Assembly (NCBI GenBank): GCA_018663165.1
Contig: JABJES010000131.1
Location: 1 to 5,624 of the forward strand
DNA: 5,624 nucleotides
From: Rhodospirillaceae bacterium
GTDB lineage: Bacteria > Pseudomonadota > Alphaproteobacteria > UBA11136
Direction: 5' to 3'
Part shown: positions 1 to 5,506 of the stretch, piece by piece
How the letters are laid out: each line of letters opens with the position of its first letter
Position numbering within the stretch: the stretch's first letter is position 1
Position numbers and translations under genes: made by a program
Notes under the pieces: model-generated
What the model was told of the DNA's origin: nothing
Seen by the model: the letters and a program-made list of their open reading frames with translations, nothing else
Database searches by the model: none

Positions 1-204
1 CAGCCTCAATTGGCCGGACAGCTCGGCGAACGCAAGGCGGGGCGCTTTGAAGCCCTTGGGGTGGGGGTGGTCGCGGCGGGCAATATCGGCTGTCTGGTCC
101 AGATGGCGGCCCATGTAGATGGCCCTGTCGCTCATACGGTGGAACTTCTCGACTGGGCCAGTGGCGGCCCCTTGCCACCTGGCCTGAAGCCGGGGGTCAG
201 CTAG
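1..204 (+). CDS. glcF: Glycolate oxidase iron-sulfur subunit, C-terminal fragment (5' end outside window)
   Basis: Only the last 67 codons are present, open from the first base and ending at TAG 202-204. The fragment contains the motifs AAGNIGCLVQM and HTVELLDWA. These match the end of the second cysteine-rich (CCG) domain of GlcF-type Fe-S oxidoreductases, where a GN-GC-Q segment carries the last CCG-domain cysteine and a conserved HPVELLD-like stretch follows. In the family, GlcF passes electrons from the flavin subunits GlcD/GlcE during oxidation of glycolate to glyoxylate at the inner membrane. The expected upstream genes glcD and glcE would lie left of the window. The gene converges on pyk with only 3 nt between stop codons. 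A minus-strand reading of the same bases is also open but matches no family I recognise. Related lactate or glycerol-3-phosphate Fe-S subunits (LldE, GlpC) are alternatives, but the tail resembles GlcF more closely. Confidence 0.8.
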   Translation, partial: QPQLAGQLGERKAGRFEALGVGVVAAGNIGCLVQMAAHVDGPVAHTVELLDWASGGPLPPGLKPGVS

Positions 205-207
205 ACG

Positions 208-1632
208 CTATTCTTCGTCGGAGACGTCGGCGACCCGCAGGATATTGGTGGCGCCAGAGGTGCCGAAGGGAACCCCGGCGGTAACCACCAGATGGTCGCC
301 TTTTTTGGCGAAATCCTCTTGCCTGGCAACCCGGACCGCCTTGGCGACCATATCCGAAAAACTCTGCACTTCGGTGGTATGCACGCAATGGACGCCCCAG
401 GCCAGAGAGAGCTGCCGGGAGGTTGATCGCTCGGCAGAAAGGCTGAGGATGGGGACGGTCGGCCGTTCGCGGGAAACGCGGCGCGCTGTGGCACCGGATT
501 TCGAATAGGTGACGATGGCCGCCGCCGACACGGTTTCGGCAACCTTGGCTGCCGCCGCACTGATGGCGTCCGATGTCGTCGGCTGGGTGTCGGGATGGCT
601 GCTGTTCATAATTAGTTGATGTGAGGGGTCGCGCTCGACACCATGGATAATTCTGTCCATGGTCTTGACGGCCTCAATAGGATAGTCCCCTGCTGCTGTT
701 TCGGCGGACAGCATTACCGCATCGGCACCGTCATAGACGGCGGTGGCGACGTCGGAGGCTTCGGCCCGTGTCGGGGCCGGGGCATGAACCATCGAATCGA
801 GCATCTGGGTGGCGACCACCACCGGCTTACCGGCCTTTCGGCAGGCGCGGATAATCCTCTTTTGAAGAATAGGCACTTCTTCGAGAGGCACTTCGACGCC
901 AAGGTCGCCTCGCGCCACCATGATGGCGTCGGATAATTCGATGATTTCGTCGAGCTTCTCAATCGCCAGAGGTTTTTCGAGCTTGGTCAGGATGCCAGCA
1001 TGGCCGTCGATGAGCTTGATCGCTGTGCGGATGTCCTCGGGCCGCTGAACGAAAGACAGGGCCACCCAATCAACGCCCATATCGACGCCGAATTGCAAAT
1101 CCTCAAGGTCCTTGTCGGTAAAGGCTGAAACATTAATCAGGGCATTTGGAATGTTGACGCCCTTACGGTCGGAAAGTTTGCCGCCGGTGATAACCTGGGT
1201 GTCGGCAAAACTCTTGCCTGCCTTTTCCACTCGCAGGCGGACCTTGCCGTCATCGAGAAGAAGGTCCGTTCCTTTTTTCAACGAGGAAAAGACTTCTTTA
1301 TGGGGCAGGGGGGCGCGTTTGGAGGTGCCGGGCTTGTCCGTCAGATCAAGGCGGAAGGCATCCCCCGCCTTGAGTGTCACCGGTCCCTTGGCAAAGACGC
1401 CAAGGCGCAGCTTGGGGCCTTGCAGGTCCATCAGAACACCGATCGGCCGTCCGGTTTTCTTTTCCAACTGGCGGATATGATAGAGCCGCTTTTTGTGCTC
1501 TTCGTGGAGCCCGTGGGAAAAATTCAAGCGAAAGACATCCACCCCCGCCGCAAACAGGGCTTCAATATCATCGGGGGAAGAGGATGTAGGGCCGAGAGTG
1601 GCAACTATTTTTGTATTGCGTAAGCGTCGCAT
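208..1632 (-). CDS. pyk: Pyruvate kinase (K+-independent type by signature)
   Basis: This 474-residue protein has the usual bacterial length. It catalyses the last glycolytic step, phosphoenolpyruvate + ADP to pyruvate + ATP, in the cytoplasm. Visible family motifs are NTKIVATLGP at residues 6-15, FRLNFSHG at 34-41, the B-domain lid from about 73 to 170, the active-site strand ILTKLEKP at 214-221 (K217 as catalytic lysine, E219 as metal ligand), MVARGDLGVEV at 238-248 (D242 as second metal ligand), ATQMLDSM at 274-281 and the ADAVMLSAETA helix region at 303-313. The C-terminal allosteric domain has TYSKSGATARRVS at 375-387. Near residues 70-77 it reads L-Q-G-P-K-L-R-L, the combination described for potassium-independent enzymes, with lysine at the rabbit-muscle Glu117 position. 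The ATG at 1632 puts the first motif at the family's normal distance from the N-terminus. The Shine-Dalgarno is weak: a GGAG lies about 15 nt upstream. The gene is transcribed divergently from the amidohydrolase gene. Confidence 0.97.
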   Translation of the reverse strand: MRRLRNTKIVATLGPTSSSPDDIEALFAAGVDVFRLNFSHGLHEEHKKRLYHIRQLEKKTGRPIGVLMDLQGPKLRLGVFAKGPVTLKAGDAFRLDLTDKPGTSKRAPLPHKEVFSSLKKGTDLLLDDGKVRLRVEKAGKSFADTQVITGGKLSDRKGVNIPNALINVSAFTDKDLEDLQFGVDMGVDWVALSFVQRPEDIRTAIKLIDGHAGILTKLEKPLAIEKLDEIIELSDAIMVARGDLGVEVPLEEVPILQKRIIRACRKAGKPVVVATQMLDSMVHAPAPTRAEASDVATAVYDGADAVMLSAETAAGDYPIEAVKTMDRIIHGVERDPSHQLIMNSSHPDTQPTTSDAISAAAAKVAETVSAAAIVTYSKSGATARRVSRERPTVPILSLSAERSTSRQLSLAWGVHCVHTTEVQSFSDMVAKAVRVARQEDFAKKGDHLVVTAGVPFGTSGATNILRVADVSDEE

Positions 1633-1636
1633 GCGC

Positions 1637-1650
1637 GGAGATTAGTCTCC
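1637..1650. repeat. Small inverted repeat in the pyk leader
   Basis: GGAGA and TCTCC flank a 4-nt TTAG centre, just upstream of the pyk start codon. In the pyk transcript this could form a 5-bp hairpin that includes the only GGAG available as a ribosome binding site. It may be a chance palindrome. No regulator is identified. Confidence 0.3.
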
Positions 1651-1662
1651 AAGCGGCTTGGC

Positions 1663-1707
1663 TGCCAGTGATTTCTTGCCCTTGCCAGATTGTTTTTTAA
1701 ACTGGCA
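1663..1707. promoter_or_regulatory. Three TGCCAG elements in the pyk/amidohydrolase divergent region
   Basis: The 86-nt region between divergent starts holds TGCCAG at 1663-1668 and again at 1683-1688, 20 nt apart (about two helical turns), plus the reverse complement CTGGCA at 1702-1707. The outer pair extends to seven bases (TGCCAGT with ACTGGCA). An AT-rich tract, TGTTTTTTAAA, lies between the second and third copies. This could be an operator shared by both genes. I do not recognise it as the site of a named regulator, and no convincing -35/-10 pair is visible in either direction. Confidence 0.3.
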
Positions 1708-1718
1708 TATGTTGAGGC

Positions 1719-2540
1719 ATGACAATCGAATCCAGATATGACCCATCTGCCGCTGGCGGGCTTTTGGAAGCTGACGAAGTGCCTCCCTGTCGCACCCTCA
1801 ATCCCAAGAGTAAGGGACGGCTGCTCTTTCTGTGCGATCACGCCAGCTTTGCCGTTCCTAAGGCGCTCGAAAACCTTGGCCTGCCGGATAATGTGTTGAA
1901 AGACCACATGGGCTGGGACATCGGCGCTTTTGAGGTGATGCAGCGTCTTGCCGCGCGTTTCGACGCGCCGGGACTGGCCGGGGGGTATTCGCGGCTGGTC
2001 ATCGATCTCAACCGGCCCGAGGGCGACCCGGCCTCGATCCCCGCCGTCAGCGACGCGACCACCATTCCCGGCAACCAGAACCTTTCGGCGGTTGAGGTTG
2101 CCCGGCGCGGCGAGGCCCTGTTCAAGCCCTATCATCGGGCTGTAAACGCCCGCCTTGACGATTTTCTCAACCAGGGGACCATTCCTGCCCTGATCTCCGT
2201 CCATAGCTTTACCCCGGCTTTAGAGGATGCCTCGCCCCGCAAGTGGCAGGTTGGCATTCTCTGGAACCACGACCCACGCATCGCGGTGCCCTTGATTGAG
2301 CGGCTTGCCGCCAACCCTGAGCTTTGTATTGGCGATAACCTGCCCTATACCGGGCGGATGCTGAATTATACGGTCGATACCCATGCTCAGGATCGCGGTA
2401 TCCCCCATGTCGCCCTTGAGCTGCGCAATGATTTAATCGCTACTGATGACGGGGCTGAAAAATGGGCTGTTATCCTTGGCGATGCCCTGGAGGATATCCT
2501 GGCTGATCCTGATCTTTACAAGATTGAGCATTTCATATGA
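1719..2540 (+). CDS. N-formylglutamate amidohydrolase-family protein (HutG-like)
   Basis: The 273-residue protein matches the N-formylglutamate amidohydrolase family, zinc-type hydrolases that cleave formyl-glutamate or related amides. Supporting motifs are LFLCDHAS at 36-43, DHMGWDIGA at 62-70, the SRLVIDLNRP stretch at 91-100, PYHR at 137-140, SVHSFTP at 160-166 and ALELRNDL at 232-239. The His and Asp/Glu residues in these blocks are the likely metal ligands and catalytic groups. No signal peptide is seen, so it is cytoplasmic. The ATG at 1719 is favoured because the residues before LFLCDHAS resemble family N-termini. Its Shine-Dalgarno is poor (GAGG directly before the start), and an in-frame GTG at 1779 with GGAAG upstream is an alternative. 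No hutU, hutH or hutI lies nearby, so a role in histidine degradation is not supported. The family includes members of unproven substrate. The gene overlaps the next by 4 nt. Confidence 0.88.
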   Translation: MTIESRYDPSAAGGLLEADEVPPCRTLNPKSKGRLLFLCDHASFAVPKALENLGLPDNVLKDHMGWDIGAFEVMQRLAARFDAPGLAGGYSRLVIDLNRPEGDPASIPAVSDATTIPGNQNLSAVEVARRGEALFKPYHRAVNARLDDFLNQGTIPALISVHSFTPALEDASPRKWQVGILWNHDPRIAVPLIERLAANPELCIGDNLPYTGRMLNYTVDTHAQDRGIPHVALELRNDLIATDDGAEKWAVILGDALEDILADPDLYKIEHFI

Positions 2541-3673
2541 GCCTGACCGCACCGGATTTTTCAATTGGCGTTGAAGAGGAATACCTTTTGGTAGAAAGGG
2601 AGTCCCGCGATCTGGTTTGTGACCCGCCGGAGGCCTTTTTCCGCGATTGTCAGGATCATCTGAAAGAACAGGTCAGCCCTGAATTCCTGCGCTCCCAGAT
2701 CGAAACCCAGACCGGAATTTGCCATTCAATAAAGGAAGTCCGGGCCGATCTTGCCCATCTGCGCAAGACGGTCTCAAAGGTGGCCGCCCCTTACGGGCTG
2801 GCCCCGATTGCCGCCTCTACCCATCCCTTTGCCCAATGGCATGCCCAGCGTCATACGGACAAGGAACGCTATAACGAGCTGGCCCATGATCTTCAGGCGG
2901 TGGCGCGGCGTCTGTTGATCTGCGGCATGCATGTTCATGTGGGGATAGAGGACAGTGATCTTCGCCTCGATTTGATGAATCAGGTGGCTTATTTCCTGCC
3001 CCATCTTCTGGCACTCAGCACGTCGTCGCCCTTCTGGGACGGCGACCGGACGGGGCTGATGTCCTACCGGATCAGTGTCTGGGACGAATTACCGCGTACC
3101 GGCCTTCCGGAATTTTTTGAAAGTCAGGGTGAATACGACCGCCATGTCGCCATTATGGTCAAGGCGGGGCTTATCGAAGACGCCAGCAAAATTTGGTGGG
3201 ATGTGCGCCCATCCGCCCGTTTTCCAACCCTTGAGATGCGCATTACCGACACCTGTACCCGGCTTGACGATGCGGTCAGTATTGCCGCCATCTATGTTTG
3301 TGTGCTGCGGATGCTGTATCGTCTGCGTCGGGATAATCAGCGTTGGCGGGTCTATGCGCGGATGTTGATCGAAGAGAACCGCTGGCGAGCTCACCGTTAT
3401 GGAATCGATGAGGGGCTGGTCGATTTCGGACGCGGCGAAATCGTTCCCTATAAAGAACTTCTGGAAGAACTGTTTGAGCTTATTGAAGAGGATATCGCCT
3501 TTTTTGACTGCAAGGCCGAGATTGACAATGCTCGGGCGATTCTTGATCGCGGCACCAGCGCCCATATGCAACTTCGTGCCTTTGAGTCGGCACGGGCGGC
3601 AGGAAAGGACGATATGGAAGCCCTGAAGGACGTCGTTGACCGGTTGATTGCGGAAACAATGACCGGCGTTTAG
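2537..3673 (+). CDS. YbdK-family carboxylate-amine ligase (glutamate-cysteine ligase type 2 fold)
   Basis: This 378-residue protein begins, after a short tail, with the diagnostic SIGVEEEYLLV at 9-19. It also shows STHPFAQW at 94-101, GMHVHVGIED at 130-139 and WWDVRPSARFPTLEMRITD at 220-238, all characteristic of the GCS2/YbdK family. Members join a carboxylate to an amine using ATP. E. coli YbdK has weak gamma-glutamylcysteine synthetase activity, but the physiological substrate of most members is unknown. The length is close to that of YbdK. The start ATG overlaps the stop of the upstream amidohydrolase in an ATGA, indicating translational coupling and a shared pathway. Glutathione synthesis is possible, but no gshB-like gene is adjacent. 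It should not be called gshA without biochemical evidence. Confidence 0.93.
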   Translation: MSLTAPDFSIGVEEEYLLVERESRDLVCDPPEAFFRDCQDHLKEQVSPEFLRSQIETQTGICHSIKEVRADLAHLRKTVSKVAAPYGLAPIAASTHPFAQWHAQRHTDKERYNELAHDLQAVARRLLICGMHVHVGIEDSDLRLDLMNQVAYFLPHLLALSTSSPFWDGDRTGLMSYRISVWDELPRTGLPEFFESQGEYDRHVAIMVKAGLIEDASKIWWDVRPSARFPTLEMRITDTCTRLDDAVSIAAIYVCVLRMLYRLRRDNQRWRVYARMLIEENRWRAHRYGIDEGLVDFGRGEIVPYKELLEELFELIEEDIAFFDCKAEIDNARAILDRGTSAHMQLRAFESARAAGKDDMEALKDVVDRLIAETMTGV

Positions 3674-3744
3674 ATGCTTGTCGCTGGTATTCTGCCGATG
3701 CCCAACCTAAGTCTAGGTAAAGACATTATGAATTGGAGAAAAAG
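3674..3744. other. Short intergenic gap before the DUF1244 gene
   Basis: These 71 nt hold a small inverted repeat, ACCTA-AGTC-TAGGT, at 3705-3718, too short and lacking a T-tract to be a terminator. I see no convincing promoter, so readthrough from the ligase gene is likely. Confidence 0.35.
3735..3740 (+). promoter_or_regulatory. Ribosome binding site fixing the DUF1244 start
   Basis: GGAGAA sits 4 nt before the ATG at 3745 (6 nt from the GGAG core), good spacing for initiation there. An in-frame TTG at 3733 overlaps this site itself and so is an unlikely start. Confidence 0.65.
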
Positions 3745-4053
3745 ATGGACGATCAGACCCGTATCGAGCTTGAAGCTGCTGCCTTTCGCCGCCTGGTGGA
3801 TCATTTGCGCCAGCGCACTGACGCCCAGAACATCGATCTCATGAATCTGGCCGGTTTCTGTCGTAACTGTCTGTCAAAATGGTATCGGGGCGCGGCCGAG
3901 GACAAGGGGCTTGAGATGTCTTATGATGCGGCGCGCGAGATCGTTTATGGCATGCCCTATGAGGTCTGGAAGGAAAAATACCAGACCGAGGCAAATGCAG
4001 AGCAGCTTGAGAAATACGCTGTTTCCCACGCCCGCACTGAGGCCGAAGGTTAG
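3745..4053 (+). CDS. DUF1244 family protein
   Basis: This 102-residue acidic, mostly helical protein matches the DUF1244 family of small proteobacterial proteins. The most recognisable block is NLAGFCRNCLSKWY at 34-47, with two cysteines (C39, C42) in a C-X2-C arrangement, followed by SYDAAREIVYGMPYEVWKEKYQ at 59-80, given here as one continuous conserved segment centred on YGMPYE. There is no signal peptide or membrane segment. The biochemical function is not known to me. A single C-X2-C pair could bind metal only with additional ligands or in a dimer. Its position just before gapR recurs in alphaproteobacterial genomes as I recall them, suggesting a housekeeping association rather than an accessory role. 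The ATG at 3745 is chosen over TTG 3733 on Shine-Dalgarno placement. Confidence 0.9.
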   Translation: MDDQTRIELEAAAFRRLVDHLRQRTDAQNIDLMNLAGFCRNCLSKWYRGAAEDKGLEMSYDAAREIVYGMPYEVWKEKYQTEANAEQLEKYAVSHARTEAEG

Positions 4054-4099
4054 CTCCTGCGGTTCTCTTAATCAGGGCTTAAGAATCCTTTCCCCCGTC

Positions 4100-4128
4100 T
4101 TGCGCCGGGTGCTCGTGGCGGCTATGTT
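4100..4128 (+). promoter_or_regulatory. Candidate sigma-70 promoter for gapR
   Basis: TTGCGC at 4100-4105 and TATGTT at 4123-4128 are separated by exactly 17 nt. They lie about 60 nt before the gapR start, in the longest non-coding gap of the plus-strand run. The match is moderate (3/6 and 4/6), in line with alphaproteobacterial promoters, where mainly the TTG of the -35 is conserved. This is a prediction only. Confidence 0.4.
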
Positions 4129-4134
4129 CCGCCA
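4116..4134. repeat. Perfect 6-bp inverted repeat over the candidate gapR -10 element
   Basis: TGGCGG at 4116-4121 and CCGCCA at 4129-4134 flank a 7-nt centre (CTATGTT) that contains the TATGTT -10 candidate. It could be an operator for a dimeric repressor or a hairpin in readthrough RNA. There is no T-tract after it, so it is not an intrinsic terminator. Confidence 0.4.
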
Positions 4135-4175
4135 GCCTGCATCGGGTATCAGGCAATCCATAAACTAAGATTATC

Positions 4176-4183
4176 TAAGGAGG
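4176..4183 (+). promoter_or_regulatory. Consensus Shine-Dalgarno of gapR
   Basis: TAAGGAGG is a full match to the 16S rRNA anti-Shine-Dalgarno, 7 nt before ATG 4191. It is the strongest ribosome binding site in the window and fits an abundant nucleoid-associated protein. Confidence 0.8.
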
Positions 4184-4190
4184 AACGGGT

Positions 4191-4454
4191 ATGGCGACAA
4201 CAGGCAACATCGCTGGAGACCAATTGCGGTCTTTTATTGAGCGGGTTGAACGTATGGAAGAGGAAAAGGCAACGATTACAGCCGATATCCGTGAAATTTT
4301 TTCCGAGGCTAAGGCCAGCGGTTTTGACGTGAAAGTGATGCGCCAGGTGGTAAAATTGCGTAAAATAGATGCTCAGGATCGCCTTGAGCAGGAAGAGGTT
4401 CTGACTCTTTACCTTCATGCCCTGGGCATGGCGCCAGAGCCAGCGGCTGAATAA
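4191..4454 (+). CDS. gapR: GapR-family nucleoid-associated DNA-binding protein (DUF2312)
   Basis: The 87-residue protein is a full-length member of DUF2312. The long N-terminal helix includes QLRSFIERVERMEEEK at 11-26 and is predicted to form a coiled coil. The conserved core is SEAKASGFDVKVMRQVVKLR at 38-57, rich in basic residues that contact DNA in the family, followed by EEVLTLYLHALGM at 68-80. In Caulobacter, GapR binds overtwisted AT-rich DNA ahead of replication and transcription forks, forms closed oligomers around DNA and stimulates type II topoisomerases. That role is inferred here from family identity. The strong Shine-Dalgarno and likely own promoter suggest high expression. The gene lies 137 nt after the DUF1244 gene and 21 nt before a small exported protein. 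Confidence 0.93.
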   Translation: MATTGNIAGDQLRSFIERVERMEEEKATITADIREIFSEAKASGFDVKVMRQVVKLRKIDAQDRLEQEEVLTLYLHALGMAPEPAAE

Positions 4455-4475
4455 CATACAGAGTGGAGATAAATT

Positions 4476-4826
4476 GTGGCAAAACGTTCTAACATATTGA
4501 TATCAGGCCTTGTTTTAGGTGCTTTTCTGGCGATATCGGCACCGCTTATGGCGACCGGCGGGCCTGATCCGATGATGATCATCGTCTATGAGAAAAACGA
4601 TGATGGATCGAAGGGCGATCGCGCCTATCGCGATGAATTCTATGGCGCCGCCACGGAAGAACGTTCATCCGTGTTCGAACGCTGTGACATCAAGTTTTAT
4701 CAATATGATGAACAGATCAAAAAGCTGCTGGAATTCGAAGACGACAAGCATCTCTTCGTGGTCACCAAGACCACCATCGATCCGGTGAGCAAGAACAGCA
4801 AGCGCGCGGAACTCTGCCGCTTCTAG
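4476..4826 (+). CDS. Small exported protein of unknown function
   Basis: I do not recognise a family for this 116-residue protein. It starts at GTG 4476 with GGAG 7 nt upstream. The N-terminus is a clear signal peptide: K3-R4 basic start, a hydrophobic core at about 7-24 and a likely signal peptidase I site after L-M-A at residue 26, giving a mature periplasmic protein of about 90 residues. The mature part is charged, with tyrosines clustered at residues 38-77 and a KLLEFEDDKHLFVVTKTT segment at 83-100 that looks like a helix followed by a strand. Its only cysteines, C70 and C114, could form a disulfide. No lipobox, metal motif or membrane anchor is seen. It lies 21 nt after gapR and before a strong terminator, so it is probably cotranscribed with gapR. 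A link in function is not implied. Confidence 0.82.
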   Translation: MAKRSNILISGLVLGAFLAISAPLMATGGPDPMMIIVYEKNDDGSKGDRAYRDEFYGAATEERSSVFERCDIKFYQYDEQIKKLLEFEDDKHLFVVTKTTIDPVSKNSKRAELCRF

Positions 4827-4857
4827 TTCTGCCAGCCATTTCCAACGGCCAGATCAT

Positions 4858-4893
4858 AAAAAGCCCGCCTCCATCACAGGGGCGGGCTTTTTT
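4858..4893. terminator. Bidirectional intrinsic terminator
   Basis: A 12-bp perfect stem (4858-4869 with 4881-4892) contains the GC core GCCCGCC/GGCGGGC. It may be extended by a G-T and a C-G pair around a 7-nt loop. Six T follow on the plus strand, and the five A at the left give a T-tract on the minus strand. It lies between the convergent stop codons at 4826 and 4922, so it can end both transcripts. Confidence 0.93.
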
Positions 4894-4921
4894 CATCCGC
4901 GATTAGAAGATGGATATAAGG

Positions 4922-5506
4922 TTATTTCCGTCCGTCCGCCGACTCTTCGGAAACGATCAGGGACGGGCCTTTGGCGGTATCCGAGACCTTGAAGTGGATC
5001 CACATGCCAGCCTGGCCGTGGGCGGTGACACCGCAAAACATATAATAATCACCAGCCTTCTTGGTCTTGAATTTGACCGTATCTGTTTTCTCGGTGGCCG
5101 ACTGGCCGGTGATCGGTGAGCGCGAATAGGCGCGCTTGATGGCAACTTCCTTGGGGCCAGCTTGAAGGGGGAAATCGTCCAGGGCATAAGGCTTGGTGAT
5201 GGCCATGGAATGGGGAATGTTGCCATCCTGGTTGCGGAAGGCGACTTTTACTTTCCAGCCAACGGGCACGACGATGGTGGCATTGCCTTCGTAATAGCCG
5301 TTAAAATTAAGGGCGCCGGAATTGCCGTTAAAGCCGGAGATAACATCCATATCAACGGTCTTGGCTTCAGCATCGGATTTCATCCAAGTGGGGACAAATT
5401 CTTCTGCCGCCTGGGCGGGCAGCGCAAAGGCGGTAATGGCGATGAGGAGAGCCGGGGCCAGTGCCATCATGGGGCGGATAAATTTGAGCGGGTTGGTCAA
5501 TTTCAT
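4922..5506 (-). CDS. Secreted sulfocyanin-like blue (type 1) copper protein
   Basis: The 194-residue precursor has a signal peptide: basic residues at 2-11, a hydrophobic core at about 12-29 and a likely cut after A-Q-A at 33. The mature domain carries LNFNGYYEGNATIVVPVGWK at 66-85, NIPHSMAIT at 96-104 and GDYYMFCGVTAHGQAGMW at 152-169. The type 1 copper ligands are H99, C158, H163 and axial M168, giving a C-X4-H-X4-M loop. That spacing, together with the FNGY...VPVGWKV segment, resembles sulfocyanin and rusticyanin rather than plastocyanin or pseudoazurin (C-X2-H-X4-M). Such proteins are periplasmic one-electron carriers, often of high potential. No oxidase, nitrite reductase or cytochrome gene is visible nearby to name its partner. 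The start at 5506 gives a normal signal peptide, with AAGGA-like AAGGA sequence 11 nt upstream. The gene converges on the gapR run and probably forms its own transcript. Confidence 0.88.
   Translation of the reverse strand: MKLTNPLKFIRPMMALAPALLIAITAFALPAQAAEEFVPTWMKSDAEAKTVDMDVISGFNGNSGALNFNGYYEGNATIVVPVGWKVKVAFRNQDGNIPHSMAITKPYALDDFPLQAGPKEVAIKRAYSRSPITGQSATEKTDTVKFKTKKAGDYYMFCGVTAHGQAGMWIHFKVSDTAKGPSLIVSEESADGRK

Noticed and set aside
1..135. Possible minus-strand gene starting at an ATG at 135 and running out of the left edge, with good codon use
   Set aside because: The plus-strand frame over the same bases carries GlcF C-terminal motifs (G-N-I-G-C, H-T-V-E-L-L-D). The minus reading matches no family.
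1682..1713. TTGCCA / TATGTT as a promoter for the amidohydrolase gene
   Set aside because: The spacer is 20 nt and the -10 would sit 5 nt from the start codon, too long and too close for a normal promoter.
1605..2204. Long open frame on the minus strand (199 codons) covering the start of the amidohydrolase gene and the divergent intergenic region
   Set aside because: It lies antisense to a gene with clear family motifs, has no recognisable domain and would overlap the pyk start. It is a shadow of codon bias.
3089..3571. Minus-strand open frame of 160 codons inside the YbdK-family gene
   Set aside because: The plus strand carries conserved GCS2 motifs throughout this stretch. The antisense product matches nothing and has no ribosome binding site context.
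3705..3718. Hairpin after the YbdK gene as a terminator
   Set aside because: Stem of five pairs, AT-containing, with no T-tract following.
3733..3744. TTG at 3733 as start of the DUF1244 gene
   Set aside because: The TTG overlaps the Shine-Dalgarno GGAG, which is correctly spaced for ATG 3745.
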